A DNA stretch of 64,000 nucleotides, taken from the NCBI RefSeq assembly GCF_002300165.1, contig NZ_MLCE01000022.1, forward strand, positions 164,928-228,927. Direction: 5' to 3'. Below the pieces are notes generated by a model. The model saw nothing but the letters and a program-made list of their open reading frames with translations. It did no database searches and was not told where the DNA came from. The position numbers were made by a program, and so were the translations under genes. The DNA comes from Streptomyces sp. Tue6028. GTDB lineage: Bacteria; Actinomycetota; Actinomycetes; Streptomycetales; Streptomycetaceae. This document shows positions 1 through 9,917 of this stretch, in pieces. Position 1 is the first letter of the stretch; each line of letters begins with the position of its first letter.

Positions 1-781
1 GCTGCTCGACTCGCTCGAAGGCCGCCGTGGCCAACCGCGGCTCCGTCCCCCCTTCCCTGCCGTCGCGGGCCTCTACGCGTGCCCCACTGTGGTGAACAAC
101 GTCGAATCCATCGCATCCGTTCCCGCAATCCTGCACAAAGGCAAGGAATGGTTCAGGTCGATGGGCAGCGAGAAGTCCCCGGGCTTCACGCTCTACTCGC
201 TCAGCGGCCACGTCGCGAACCCCGGCCAGTACGAGGCCCCGCTCGGCATCACGCTGCGCCAACTCCTCGACATGAGCGGCGGAATGCGGCCCGGCCACCG
301 GCTGAAGTTCTGGACGCCGGGCGGCTCCTCCACGCCGATGTTCACCGACGAGCACCTCGACGTCCCCCTCGACTACGAAGGGGTCGGCGCCGCGGGTTCC
401 ATGCTCGGCACCAAGGCCCTCCAGTGCTTCGACGAGACGACCTGCGTGGTGCGGGCCGTCACGCGATGGACCGAGTTCTACGCCCACGAGTCCTGCGGCA
501 AGTGCACGCCGTGCCGTGAGGGGACGTACTGGCTCGTGCAGTTGCTGCGCGACATCGAGGCCGGCAAGGGCCTCATGTCCGACCTCGACAAGCTGAACGA
601 CATCGCCGACAACATCAACGGCAAGTCGTTCTGCGCCCTCGGCGACGGCGCCGCCTCGCCGATCTTCTCCTCGCTCAAGTACTTCCGTGAGGAGTACGAG
701 CAGCACATCACGGGCCGCGGCTGCCCCTTTGACCCGGCCAAGTCCACCGCTTGGGCCGACCGCACGGAGGTGAACGCATGA
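1..781 (+). CDS. nuoF: NADH-quinone oxidoreductase subunit F (5' truncated)
   Basis: This is the C-terminal part of the NADH-binding flavoprotein subunit of respiratory complex I; the gene begins before the window and the reading frame starts at base 2. Visible are the segment CPTVVNNVESIASVP, typical of the NuoF fold after the FMN/NADH site, and the cluster N3 cysteines in ESCGKCTPCREG with the fourth ligand in FCALGDGAASPI. About 259 residues are present against roughly 440 for a whole subunit. The stop overlaps the nuoG start (ATGA), so the two are translationally coupled. NuoE, which normally precedes it, lies outside the window. In the enzyme this subunit takes hydride from NADH to FMN and passes electrons into the Fe-S chain on the cytoplasmic arm. 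Confidence 0.97.
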   Translation, partial: LLDSLEGRRGQPRLRPPFPAVAGLYACPTVVNNVESIASVPAILHKGKEWFRSMGSEKSPGFTLYSLSGHVANPGQYEAPLGITLRQLLDMSGGMRPGHRLKFWTPGGSSTPMFTDEHLDVPLDYEGVGAAGSMLGTKALQCFDETTCVVRAVTRWTEFYAHESCGKCTPCREGTYWLVQLLRDIEAGKGLMSDLDKLNDIADNINGKSFCALGDGAASPIFSSLKYFREEYEQHITGRGCPFDPAKSTAWADRTEVNA

Positions 782-3282
782 CAGTGACCACCAGCGCTCC
801 CTCCGGAGGCGGGGAGGCGGCGGTCCCGCGGGAGGATCTCGTCTCGCTGACGATCGACGGCGCCGAGATCAGCGTGCCGAAGGGCACCCTGGTCATCCGG
901 GCCGCCGAAGAGCTCGGCATCGAGATCCCCCGGTTCTGCGACCATCCGCTGCTCGACCCGGCGGGCGCCTGCCGCCAGTGCATCGTCGAGGTCGAGGGCC
1001 AGCGCAAGCCCATGGCGTCCTGCACGATCACGTGTACGGACGGGATGGTCGTCAAGACTCATCTCACCTCCCCGGTGGCGGAGAAGGCCCAGCAGGGTGT
1101 GATGGAGCTGCTGCTCATCAACCACCCGCTGGACTGCCCGGTGTGCGACAAGGGCGGCGAGTGCCCGCTGCAGAACCAGGCCATGTCGCACGGCAACGCC
1201 GAGTCCCGCTTCGAGGGCAGGAAGCGGACGTACGAGAAGCCGGTGGCGATCTCCACGCAGGTGCTGCTCGACCGGGAGCGGTGCGTGCTGTGCGCCCGCT
1301 GCACCCGCTTCTCCAACCAGATCGCCGGCGACCCGATGATCGAGCTGATCGAGCGCGGCGCGCTCCAGCAGGTCGGCACCGGTGAGGGCGACCCCTTCGA
1401 GTCGTACTTCTCCGGCAACACCATCCAGATCTGCCCGGTCGGCGCGCTGACCTCGTCGGCGTACCGATTCCGCTCGCGCCCCTTCGACCTCATCTCCTCG
1501 CACTCCGTGTGCGAGCACTGCTCCGGAGGCTGCGCCACGCGCACCGACCACCGGCGCGGCAAGGTCATGCGGCGCCTCGCGGCCCCGGACCCCGAGGTCA
1601 ACGAGGAATGGATCTGCGACAAGGGACGGTTCGGGTTCCGGTACGCGCAGCAGCGCGACCGCCTGGAGACGCCCCTCGTGCGCGGTGCGTCGGGTGAGCT
1701 GGAGCCCGCCTCCTGGCCGGAGGCCCTGGAGGCGGCGGCGCAGGGGCTGCTCGCGGCCCGGGGCCGGACCGGTGTCCTCACCGGCGGCCGGCTCACCGTC
1801 GAGGACGCCTACGCCTACAGCAAGTTCGCGCGCGTGGCCCTCGACACGAACGACATCGACTTCCGCGCGCGCGTGCACAGCGCCGAGGAGGCCGACTTCC
1901 TGGCGGCCCGCGTCGCCGGACGGGGCCGGGATCTGGACGGCTCGGGCGTCACGTACACCTCCCTGGAGAAGGCGCCCGCCGTCCTGCTGGTCGGCTTCGA
2001 GTCGGAGGAGGAGGCACCCGGCGTCTTCCTTCGGCTGCGCAAGGCCTGGCGGGGGCACCGCCAGAAGACCTTCTCGCTCGCCACGCACGCGACGCGCGGA
2101 CTGGAGAAGGCGGGCGGCGTCCTGCTGGCCGCCGCGCCCGGCACCGAGACCGAATGGCTGGACGCCCTCGCGAGCGGAGTCGGCCTGGAGGGCGACGGAG
2201 CACAGGCCGCGCAGGCGCTGCGCACCGAGGGCGCCGTGATCGTCGTCGGTGAGCGCCTCGCCTCCGTGGTCGGCGGGCTCACCGCGGCCGTACGCGCCGC
2301 GTCCGCGACGGGCGCCCAGCTGGTGTGGATTCCGCGCCGGGCAGGCGAGCGCGGCGCGATCGAGGCGGGCGCGCTGCCGTCGCTGCTTCCGGGCGGACGC
2401 CCGGCCACCGACCCCCGCGCGCGGGAGGAGGTCGCCGCCGCCTGGGGCGTCTCCGAGCTTCCGCACCGCTACGGCCGTGACACCGGCCAGATCGTCGAGG
2501 CCGCCGCGGGCGGCGAGCTGCGGGCCCTGTTGGTGGCGGGCGTGGAGGTCGCCGACCTCCCCGACCCGGCACGCGCGCGTGCCGCCCTGTCCGAAGTCGG
2601 CTTCGTGGTGTCGCTGGAGCAGCGCCCCAGCGAGGTCACCGAGCGCGCCGACGTCGTGCTTCCCGTCGCCGCCGTCGCCGAGAAGGCGGGCACCTTCCTC
2701 AACTGGGAGGGCCGCGCCCGCCTCTTCGAGGCCGCACTCAAGCCCGACCAGATGACCCGACGCCTTGCGCCCACCGACGCGCGCATCCTGCAGATGCTGG
2801 CCGACGCCATGGACGTGCACCTGGGCCTGCCGGACCTGCGCACCGTGCGCGGCGAGCTGGACCGGCTCGGCGCCTGGGACGGGCCGCGGGCCACCGAGCC
2901 CCTGGAGACGGCCGTGCAGCTGCCGCGTCCGGCCGCCGGCGAGGCCGTCCTCGCCGGACACCGTCTGCTGCTCGACCAGGGCCGCCTCCAGGAGGGCGAC
3001 GCGGCGCTCGCCGGGACCCGGCACGCCGCACGCGCGCGCGTGTCGGCCGCCACGGCCGCCGAGGCGGGCGTCGCGAACGGCGACCTCCTCGCCGTGACCG
3101 GCCCCTCCGGAGTGGTCGAACTCCCCCTCCAGATCACCGAGATGCCCGACCGCGTGGTCTGGCTCCCGCTGAACTCCGCCGGAACGGGCGTCGCCTCCGA
3201 CACCGGGGCGCAGCCCGGCGCACTCGTCCGTATCGGTCCGGCGAGCTCCGCCGCCGAGGCTCCCAAGGAGGTGGAGGCATGA
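778..3282 (+). CDS. nuoG: NADH-quinone oxidoreductase subunit G
   Basis: This is the large iron-sulfur subunit of complex I, about 834 residues. The start is the ATG that overlaps the nuoF stop, with GGAGGTGAACGC just upstream; an in-frame GTG further upstream lacks a better ribosome site. The N-terminal ferredoxin-like part carries PAGACRQC and a following Cys for the 2Fe-2S cluster N1b, then CPVCDKGGECPLQ and CVLCARC for 4Fe-4S clusters. The CEHCSGGC-CDKGR set near residues 245-285 matches the extra N7-type cluster found in many bacterial NuoG. The rest is the molybdopterin-oxidoreductase-like domain without an expected Mo cofactor. It transfers electrons from NuoF/E towards NuoB. The stop overlaps nuoH (ATGA). 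Confidence 0.97.
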   Translation: MTVTTSAPSGGGEAAVPREDLVSLTIDGAEISVPKGTLVIRAAEELGIEIPRFCDHPLLDPAGACRQCIVEVEGQRKPMASCTITCTDGMVVKTHLTSPVAEKAQQGVMELLLINHPLDCPVCDKGGECPLQNQAMSHGNAESRFEGRKRTYEKPVAISTQVLLDRERCVLCARCTRFSNQIAGDPMIELIERGALQQVGTGEGDPFESYFSGNTIQICPVGALTSSAYRFRSRPFDLISSHSVCEHCSGGCATRTDHRRGKVMRRLAAPDPEVNEEWICDKGRFGFRYAQQRDRLETPLVRGASGELEPASWPEALEAAAQGLLAARGRTGVLTGGRLTVEDAYAYSKFARVALDTNDIDFRARVHSAEEADFLAARVAGRGRDLDGSGVTYTSLEKAPAVLLVGFESEEEAPGVFLRLRKAWRGHRQKTFSLATHATRGLEKAGGVLLAAAPGTETEWLDALASGVGLEGDGAQAAQALRTEGAVIVVGERLASVVGGLTAAVRAASATGAQLVWIPRRAGERGAIEAGALPSLLPGGRPATDPRAREEVAAAWGVSELPHRYGRDTGQIVEAAAGGELRALLVAGVEVADLPDPARARAALSEVGFVVSLEQRPSEVTERADVVLPVAAVAEKAGTFLNWEGRARLFEAALKPDQMTRRLAPTDARILQMLADAMDVHLGLPDLRTVRGELDRLGAWDGPRATEPLETAVQLPRPAAGEAVLAGHRLLLDQGRLQEGDAALAGTRHAARARVSAATAAEAGVANGDLLAVTGPSGVVELPLQITEMPDRVVWLPLNSAGTGVASDTGAQPGALVRIGPASSAAEAPKEVEA

Positions 3283-4652
3283 GCCCGTACCTCGCCGCTG
3301 AAGACCTCTCCATGTTCGGCCGCGACCCGTGGTGGCTGGTCGTCATCAAGGCGGTCTTCTGCTTCGCCTTCCTCATGGTGACCGTGCTCTTCTCCATCGT
3401 GTGGGAACGCAAGGTCGTCGCGTGGATGCAGCTGCGCATCGGCCCGAACCGGCACGGCCCCTGGGGCATGCTCCAGTCGCTCGCCGACGGCATCAAGCTG
3501 ATGCTCAAGGAAGACGTCATCGTCAAACGCGCGGACAAGGTGGTCTACGTCCTCGCGCCGATCGTCGCGGCCATCCCGGCCTTCATGGCGATCGCGGTGA
3601 TCCCCTTCGGCCCCGCGGGCAACGAGATCTCGATCTTCGGCCACCGCACCACGATGCAGCTGACCGACCTGCCGATCGCGATGCTCTACGTCCTCGCGGT
3701 CGCCTCCGTCGGCATCTACGGCATCGTGCTGGCGGGCTGGAGCTCCGGATCGACCTACCCCCTGCTGGGCGGTCTGCGGTCCTGCGCGCAGATGATCTCC
3801 TACGAGATCGCCATGGGCGCCGCCTTCGCCTCGGTGTTCCTCTACTCCGGGTCGATGTCCACCTCGACGATCGTCGAGCAGCAGCAGGACCGCTGGTACA
3901 TCATCCTGCTGCCGGTCTCGTTCCTGATCTACATCGTGACGATGGTCGGCGAGACGAACCGCGCGCCGTTCGACATGCCGGAGTCCGAGGGCGACCTGGT
4001 CGGCGGCTTCAACACCGAGTACTCGTCGATCAAGTTCGCGATGTTCATGCTCGCCGAGTACGTGAACATGGTGACGGTCTCGGCGGTGTCGGTGACCCTC
4101 TTCCTGGGCGGCTGGCGGGCCCCGTGGCCGATCAGCACCTTCTGGGAGGGCGCCAACCACGGCTGGTGGCCGATGGCGTGGTTCGTCATCAAGGTGCAGC
4201 TGCTGCTCTTCTTCTTCATCTGGCTGCGCGGCACGCTCCCGCGCGTCCGCTACGACCAGCTGATGAAGCTCGGCTGGAAGGTGCTCATCCCGGTCTCCGT
4301 GGTCTGGCTGATGCTCGTCGCGACCGTACGGACGCTCAGGAACGAGAACTACGACTTCGCGGACATCGCCCTGTACGTGGGCGGCGGCGTCCTCGTCCTG
4401 CTGCTGCTCTCCTTCGTCGCGGACATCTTCCGCGACAAGCAGGGGGCCCGGGAGGTGCCCGCCGAACCCGCCGCCTTCGACCCGATGGCCGGTGGATTCC
4501 CCGTGCCGCCGCTGCCGGGGCAGGAGTTGCCACCGGTGCCGAGGCGCCGCTCGCGTCGCGAGCGGGAGCTCATTGTCAGTGGCGGGTCCGATACTGCGAG
4601 TGACGGATCAATGGGTGGATCTCGTGACGGAAAGGAGGGGTCCGATGGCTGA
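3279..4652 (+). CDS. nuoH: NADH-quinone oxidoreductase subunit H
   Basis: Membrane subunit of complex I, 457 residues, with about eight or nine hydrophobic helices. It forms much of the quinone-access chamber. Family motifs are WERKVVAWMQLRIGPNR near the N-terminus and GETNRAPFDMPESEGDLVGG in the middle, the loop near the quinone channel. After the last helix there is a cytoplasmic tail of about 70 residues rich in Pro, Arg, Gly and Ser that shorter proteobacterial NuoH proteins lack; such tails occur in actinobacteria. The 3' end contains the ribosome-binding site of nuoI and overlaps its first 8 bases. The ATG start overlaps the nuoG stop. Confidence 0.97.
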   Translation: MSPYLAAEDLSMFGRDPWWLVVIKAVFCFAFLMVTVLFSIVWERKVVAWMQLRIGPNRHGPWGMLQSLADGIKLMLKEDVIVKRADKVVYVLAPIVAAIPAFMAIAVIPFGPAGNEISIFGHRTTMQLTDLPIAMLYVLAVASVGIYGIVLAGWSSGSTYPLLGGLRSCAQMISYEIAMGAAFASVFLYSGSMSTSTIVEQQQDRWYIILLPVSFLIYIVTMVGETNRAPFDMPESEGDLVGGFNTEYSSIKFAMFMLAEYVNMVTVSAVSVTLFLGGWRAPWPISTFWEGANHGWWPMAWFVIKVQLLLFFFIWLRGTLPRVRYDQLMKLGWKVLIPVSVVWLMLVATVRTLRNENYDFADIALYVGGGVLVLLLLSFVADIFRDKQGAREVPAEPAAFDPMAGGFPVPPLPGQELPPVPRRRSRRERELIVSGGSDTASDGSMGGSRDGKEGSDG

Positions 4653-5274
4653 GGAGCCGAAGGAGACCAAGCAGGGTTTCCAGAACCCCGTCGCCGGCTT
4701 CGGCGTGACCTTCAAGGCCATGTTCAAGAAGCGGCTGACGGAGCAGTACCCGGAGCAGCAGAAGACCACCGCTCCGCGGTTCCACGGCCGGCACCAGCTC
4801 AATCGCCACCCGGACGGCCTGGAGAAGTGCGTCGGCTGTGAGCTCTGCGCCTGGGCCTGTCCCGCGGATGCGATCTACGTGGAGGGTGCGGACAACACCG
4901 ACGAGGAGCGCTACTCGCCGGGCGAGCGGTACGGCCGCGTCTACCAGATCAACTACGCCCGCTGCATCCTGTGCGGACTGTGCATCGAGGCGTGCCCCAC
5001 GCGCGCGCTCACGATGACGAACGAGTTCGAGCTGGCCGACTCCAGCCGGGCCAACCTCATCTACACCAAGGAGCAGCTGCTCGCCGGGCTCGACGAGGGC
5101 ATGGTCGACACACCGCACGCGATCTTCCCGGGCACCGACGAGCAGGACTACTACCGGGGTCTGGTGACCGAGGCCGCGCCCGGCACGCAGCGCCAAGTGG
5201 CCCTCTCCCAGGGCGAGGTGCCCGCCTCGGCGAACACGTCGGGTGCGCCCGCCGGTGAGGAGGCGGAGGGATGA
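4645..5274 (+). CDS. nuoI: NADH-quinone oxidoreductase subunit I (8Fe ferredoxin)
   Basis: This subunit holds the N6a and N6b 4Fe-4S clusters that relay electrons towards N2 and the quinone. The two ligand sets are CVGCELCAWACP and CILCGLCIEACP, about 40 residues apart as expected. The protein is about 209 residues. The frame is open further upstream, but ATG 4645 is preferred because AAAGGAGGGG precedes it and because the sequence there (MAEEPKE) resembles other actinobacterial NuoI N-termini. The first 8 bases overlap the nuoH end, and the stop overlaps the nuoJ ATG. The C-terminal 40 residues are acidic and low in complexity. Confidence 0.96.
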   Translation: MAEEPKETKQGFQNPVAGFGVTFKAMFKKRLTEQYPEQQKTTAPRFHGRHQLNRHPDGLEKCVGCELCAWACPADAIYVEGADNTDEERYSPGERYGRVYQINYARCILCGLCIEACPTRALTMTNEFELADSSRANLIYTKEQLLAGLDEGMVDTPHAIFPGTDEQDYYRGLVTEAAPGTQRQVALSQGEVPASANTSGAPAGEEAEG

Positions 5275-6089
5275 GCGCGCAGCTGGCCGCATACTCCACC
5301 TCCACCGGGGAGGCCTTCCAGTTCTGGGTCCTGGGCACCGTCGCCGTGATCGGCGCCCTGGGCACCGTCTTCATGAAGAAGGCCGTGCACAGCGCGCTCT
5401 GCCTCGCCGGGACCATGATCATCCTCGCGGTGTTCTACCTGGCCAACGGCGCGTACTTCCTGGGCATCGTCCAGATCGTCGTCTACACGGGCGCGATCAT
5501 GATGCTGTTCCTGTTCGTGGTCATGCTCGTCGGTGTCACCGCGGCGGACTCGCTGAAGGAGACCATCAAGGGGCAGCGCTGGCTGGCCCTGGTGTGCGGT
5601 CTCGGCTTCGGCGTCCTGCTCCTCGGCGGCATCGGCAACGCCTCCATCAAGGACTTCAACGGCCTGGCCAAGGCGAACGCGAACGGCAATGTGGAGGGCC
5701 TCGCCGCCCTCATCTTCACGAAGTACGTGTTCGCGTTCGAGATCACCGGCGCCCTGCTCATCACGGCCGCCGTCGGCGCCATGGTGCTCACGCACCGCGA
5801 GCGCACCGAGCGCGCCAAGACCCAGCGCGAGATGGCCGAACAGCGTGTGCGCGAGGGCAAGCACGTACCGCCGCTCCCGGCGCCCGGCGTCTACGCCCGG
5901 CACAACGCGGTGGACATCGCGGGCCTGCTCCCCGACGGCACCCCGTCCGAGCTGACCGTGAACAAGACGCTGCGCGAGCGCGGCCAGATCCGTGACGTGT
6001 CGACCGAGGCACTGAGCGATCTGAAGGCCCTGGAGCAGCGTGCCGAGGAGCGCCTGGAGCGCACGAAGACGGGGGAGGGGTCGAAGTGA
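5271..6089 (+). CDS. nuoJ: NADH-quinone oxidoreductase subunit J
   Basis: Membrane subunit of the complex I proton-pumping arm, 272 residues. The first 170 residues contain five predicted membrane helices with the family pattern ([26 protein letters not shown] shortened here to its HSALCL and [20 protein letters not shown] parts). The remaining 100 residues are a charged cytoplasmic tail, longer than in E. coli NuoJ but usual for Streptomyces. ATG overlaps the nuoI stop and the stop overlaps the GTG of nuoK, so translation is coupled along nuoI-J-K. Confidence 0.96.
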
Positions 6090-6385
6090 ACCCGGTCAAC
6101 TACCTCTATCTCGCGGCCCTGTTGTTCACGATCGGCGCCACCGGCGTACTGATCAGACGCAACGCGATCGTGGTGTTCATGTGCATCGAGCTCATGCTCA
6201 ACGCCTGCAACCTCGCGTTCGTCGCCTTCTCCCGCATGCACGGCAATCTCGACGGCCAGATCATCGCCTTCTTCACGATGGTCGTCGCCGCCGCGGAGGT
6301 CGTGGTCGGGCTCGCGATCATCGTGTCGCTGTTCCGTTCCCGCCACTCGGCCTCGGTCGACGACGCCAGCCTGATGAAGCTCTGA
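6086..6385 (+). CDS. nuoK: NADH-quinone oxidoreductase subunit K
   Basis: Small membrane subunit of complex I, 99 residues with three hydrophobic helices, the length normal for the family (MrpC-like antiporter homologue). Conserved glutamates important for proton transfer are visible in the CIELMLNA motif in helix 2 and in [11 protein letters not shown] in helix 3. The start is GTG overlapping the nuoJ stop (GTGA), preceded by GGGGGAGGGG. Only 14 bases separate the stop from nuoL. Confidence 0.97.
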
Positions 6386-6399
6386 GGGGTCGCTGAATC

Positions 6400-8313
6400 G
6401 TGGAGAACCTGATTGCGCTGCTGATCGCGGCGCCCCTGCTCGGAGCGGCCGTACTGCTGTGCGGCGGACGGCGGCTGGACGCCGTCGGCCACTGGATCGG
6501 TACGGCGCTCGCCTCGGCCTCGTTCGTGATGGGCGTCGTGCTCTTCGCCGACATGCTCGGCAAGAGCCCCGACGACCGGACCATCAGCCAGCACCTGTTC
6601 AGCTGGATCCCGGTCGCCGGCTTCCAGGCCGACGCGTCCTTCCAGCTCGACCAGCTGTCGATGACGTTCGTGCTGCTGATCTCCGGCGTCGGCTCGCTGA
6701 TCCATCTGTACTCCGTCGGGTACATGGAGCACGACGAGCGCCGCCGCCGCTTCTTCGGCTATCTGAACCTGTTCCTCGCGGCGATGCTGCTGCTCGTCCT
6801 CGCCGACAACTACCTGCTGCTGTACGTCGGCTGGGAGGGCGTGGGTCTCGCCTCGTACCTGCTGATCGGCTTCTGGCAGCACAAGCCCAGCGCCGCCACC
6901 GCCGCGAAGAAGGCCTTCCTGGTCAACCGAGTCGGCGACATGGGCCTGTCGATCGCCATCATGCTGATGTTCACGACCTTCGGGACCTTCGCGTTCGGGC
7001 CGGTCCTCGGCACCCACGAGGAGGCGGGGCTGACGCAGGGCGCGAGCGAGGGCAAGCTGACCGCCATCGCCCTGATGCTGCTCCTCGCGGCCTGCGGCAA
7101 GTCGGCCCAGGTGCCGCTGCAGTCCTGGCTCGGGGACGCGATGGAGGGCCCGACCCCGGTCTCGGCCCTCATCCACGCCGCGACGATGGTGACCGCCGGT
7201 GTCTACCTCATCGTCCGCTCCGGCGCGATCTTCAACGCGGCGCCCGACGCTCAGCTCGTCGTCACCGTCGTCGGTGCCGTCACGCTCCTGTTCGGAGCGA
7301 TCGTCGGTTGCGCGAAGGACGACATCAAGAAGGCGCTGGCCGGCTCGACCATGTCCCAGATCGGCTACATGGTGCTGGCCGCGGGCCTCGGCCCCATCGG
7401 CTACGTCTGGGCGATCATGCACCTGGTGACGCACGGCTTCTTCAAGGCCGGGCTCTTCCTCGGCGCCGGATCGGTCATGCACGGCATGAACGACGAGGTC
7501 GACATGCGGAAGTTCGGCGGCCTCAGGAAGTACATGCCGATCACCTTCGTCACCTTCGGCCTCGGCTATCTCGCGATCATCGGCTTCCCGGGCCTGTCCG
7601 GCTTCTTCTCCAAGGACAAGATCATCGAGGCGGCCTTCGCCAAGGGCGGCACCGAGGGCTGGATCCTCGGCGGCGCGGCCCTGCTCGGCGCGGCCATCAC
7701 CGCGTACTACATGACGCGCGTGATGCTCATGACCTTCTTCGGTGAGAAGCGCTGGCAGCCGGACGCGGACGGTCACGAGCCGCACCCGCACGAGTCGCCC
7801 AGGTCGATGACGATCCCCATGATCGTGCTGGCCTTCGGATCGGTCTTCGCGGGCGGCCTGTTCAGCATCGGCGACCGCTTCCTGCACTGGCTGGAGCCGG
7901 TCACCGGGCACTCCGAGGGGGACTCGCCGGTCAGCGCCCTCACGGTCACGCTGGCCACGATGGTGCTGCTCGTCGTCGGCGCCGGAATCGCGTACGCCCA
8001 GTACGGGCGCCGTCCCGTCCCGGTGGTCGCCCCGCGGGGTTCCCTGGCCACCCGGGCAGCCCGGCGCGATCTGTACCAGGACGACTTCAACCACGTCGTG
8101 CTGGTGCGCGGCGGCGAGCACCTCACCCGCTCCCTGGTGTACGTCGACCACACGCTGGTCGACGGCGTCGTCAACGGCACGGCGGCCTCCGTGGGCGGCC
8201 TCTCCGGCCGACTGCGCAGGCTGCAGAACGGCTATGCGCGCAGTTACGCGGTCTCGATGTTCGGCGGTGCGGCGGTCCTCATCGCCGCGACCCTGCTGAT
8301 GAGGGCGGTCTGA
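6400..8313 (+). CDS. nuoL: NADH-quinone oxidoreductase subunit L
   Basis: Distal antiporter-like membrane subunit of complex I, 637 residues, about 16 hydrophobic segments. The proton-antiporter core includes WEGVGLASYLLIGFW with the essential Glu, and GPTPVSALIHAATMVTAG and FFKAGLFL further on. The C-terminal part after residue 500 contains the region that forms the long lateral helix (HL) and a final helix. Start is GTG with GAGGGG 10 bases upstream. Five bases separate the stop from the nuoM ATG. It works with NuoM and NuoN, each thought to move one proton per turnover. Confidence 0.97.
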   Translation: MENLIALLIAAPLLGAAVLLCGGRRLDAVGHWIGTALASASFVMGVVLFADMLGKSPDDRTISQHLFSWIPVAGFQADASFQLDQLSMTFVLLISGVGSLIHLYSVGYMEHDERRRRFFGYLNLFLAAMLLLVLADNYLLLYVGWEGVGLASYLLIGFWQHKPSAATAAKKAFLVNRVGDMGLSIAIMLMFTTFGTFAFGPVLGTHEEAGLTQGASEGKLTAIALMLLLAACGKSAQVPLQSWLGDAMEGPTPVSALIHAATMVTAGVYLIVRSGAIFNAAPDAQLVVTVVGAVTLLFGAIVGCAKDDIKKALAGSTMSQIGYMVLAAGLGPIGYVWAIMHLVTHGFFKAGLFLGAGSVMHGMNDEVDMRKFGGLRKYMPITFVTFGLGYLAIIGFPGLSGFFSKDKIIEAAFAKGGTEGWILGGAALLGAAITAYYMTRVMLMTFFGEKRWQPDADGHEPHPHESPRSMTIPMIVLAFGSVFAGGLFSIGDRFLHWLEPVTGHSEGDSPVSALTVTLATMVLLVVGAGIAYAQYGRRPVPVVAPRGSLATRAARRDLYQDDFNHVVLVRGGEHLTRSLVYVDHTLVDGVVNGTAASVGGLSGRLRRLQNGYARSYAVSMFGGAAVLIAATLLMRAV

Positions 8314-8318
8314 TACCG

Positions 8319-9917
8319 ATGTCCTTTCCTCTGCTGACAGCGACGGCGGCGCTCCCGGCGCTCGGGGCGGTCGCCACGGCCGCCGTGCCGGCCGCGCAGC
8401 GCGTCGCCGCCAAGTGGCTGGCGCTGCTCGTCTCCCTGGGCACCCTGGCGCTCGCCGCGGTGACCCTGGTGCGCTTCGACCCCGACGGCGCGCGCTACCA
8501 GCTCACCGAGTCCCATCCCTGGATCGCGGACTTCGGCGTGCGCTACGAACTGGGTGTGGACGGCATCGGGGTGGCGCTGATCGCGCTCACCGCGCTGCTG
8601 ATCCCGTTCATCATCCTCGCGGGCTGGCACGACGCCGACCCGCAGGAGACGGGCAGTTCGCGGTGGCGTCCCACCCAGGGCTTCTTCGCGCTGATCCTCG
8701 CCGTCGAGGCGATGGTGATCATCTCGTTCGAGGCCACCGACGTCTTCCTCTTCTACATCTTCTTCGAAGCCATGCTCATCCCGATGTACTTCCTCATCGG
8801 CGGCTTCGGTGACAGGGCGCACGGTGCGTACCGGTCGGCCACCTCCACGGCCGAGGGAGACGCGGCCGCCGCGACGCAACGCTCGTACGCCGCCGTGAAG
8901 TTCCTCCTCTACAACCTGGTCGGCGGCCTGATCATGCTGGCCGCCGTCATCGGTCTCTACGTGGTCGCCGGGAACTTCTCCCTCCAGGAGATCGTGCAGG
9001 CCCGCGCCAACGGCTCGCTGCACATGGCGACCAGCACCGAGCGGTGGCTCTTCCTCGGCTTCTTCTTCGCCTTCGCGGTGAAGGCGCCCCTGTGGCCGCT
9101 GCACACCTGGCTGCCCAACGCCATGGGTGAGGCCACCGCCCCGGTCGCCGTGCTGATCACGGCGGTCGTCGACAAGGTCGGCACCTTCGCGATGCTCCGC
9201 TTCTGCCTCCAGCTCTTCCCGGAGGCCTCGAAGTGGGCGACGCCCGCCATCCTCGTGCTGGCGCTCATCAGCATCGTCTACGGCGCCCTGCTCGCGGTCG
9301 GCCAGCGCGACATCAAGCGCCTGGTCGCCTACGCGTCGATCTCGCACTTCGGGTTCATCATCATGGGCATCTTCGCGATGACCAGCCAGGGCCAGTCGGG
9401 TGCGACGCTGTACATGGTCAACCACGGGATCTCGACCGCCGCCCTGATGCTGGTGGCCGGCTTCCTGATCTCGCGGCGCGGCTCGCGCCTGATCGCCGAC
9501 TACGGAGGGGTGCAGAAGGTCGCACCGGTCCTCGCCGGCACCTTCCTGATCGGCGGGCTCGCCACGCTCTCGCTGCCGGGGCTCGCGCCCTTCGTGAGTG
9601 AGTTCCTGGTCCTCGTCGGCACGTTCACGCGCTACCCGGTGGTCGGCATCATCGCCACCTTCGGCATCGTCCTCGCCGCGCTCTACACGCTCGTCCTCTA
9701 CCAGCGGACGATGACGGGCCCGGTGAAGGCGGAGGTCGCCGAGATGCCCGACCTCAGGGTGCGCGAGCTCCTGGTGGTCGCCCCGCTGATCGCCCTGTTG
9801 ATCTTCCTGGGCGTCTACCCGAAGCCCGTCACCGACATCGTCAATCCGGCGGTCAAGCAGACCATGTCAGACGTACACAAGACGGACCCCAAGCCCGAGG
9901 TGGAGGCGGCCAAGTGA
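8319..9917 (+). CDS. nuoM: NADH-quinone oxidoreductase subunit M
   Basis: Antiporter-like membrane subunit of complex I, 532 residues, about 14 helices. Key signatures are FYIFFEAMLIPMYFLIG (helix with the catalytic Glu), FAVKAPLWPLHTWLPNA (Lys of the proton channel) and LVAYASISHFGFI. Start is ATG directly after nuoL. The GTGA overlap joins it to nuoN. The last 40 residues are a short hydrophilic tail. Nothing in the sequence suggests loss of function. Confidence 0.97.
   Translation: MSFPLLTATAALPALGAVATAAVPAAQRVAAKWLALLVSLGTLALAAVTLVRFDPDGARYQLTESHPWIADFGVRYELGVDGIGVALIALTALLIPFIILAGWHDADPQETGSSRWRPTQGFFALILAVEAMVIISFEATDVFLFYIFFEAMLIPMYFLIGGFGDRAHGAYRSATSTAEGDAAAATQRSYAAVKFLLYNLVGGLIMLAAVIGLYVVAGNFSLQEIVQARANGSLHMATSTERWLFLGFFFAFAVKAPLWPLHTWLPNAMGEATAPVAVLITAVVDKVGTFAMLRFCLQLFPEASKWATPAILVLALISIVYGALLAVGQRDIKRLVAYASISHFGFIIMGIFAMTSQGQSGATLYMVNHGISTAALMLVAGFLISRRGSRLIADYGGVQKVAPVLAGTFLIGGLATLSLPGLAPFVSEFLVLVGTFTRYPVVGIIATFGIVLAALYTLVLYQRTMTGPVKAEVAEMPDLRVRELLVVAPLIALLIFLGVYPKPVTDIVNPAVKQTMSDVHKTDPKPEVEAAK

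Noticed and set aside
478..3024. Long open frame antisense to nuoF/nuoG (848 codons)
   Set aside because: High GC at third positions of nuoG produces open antisense frames; the product is Arg/Gly/Ala/His-biased and matches nothing, while the + strand encodes clear complex I subunits.
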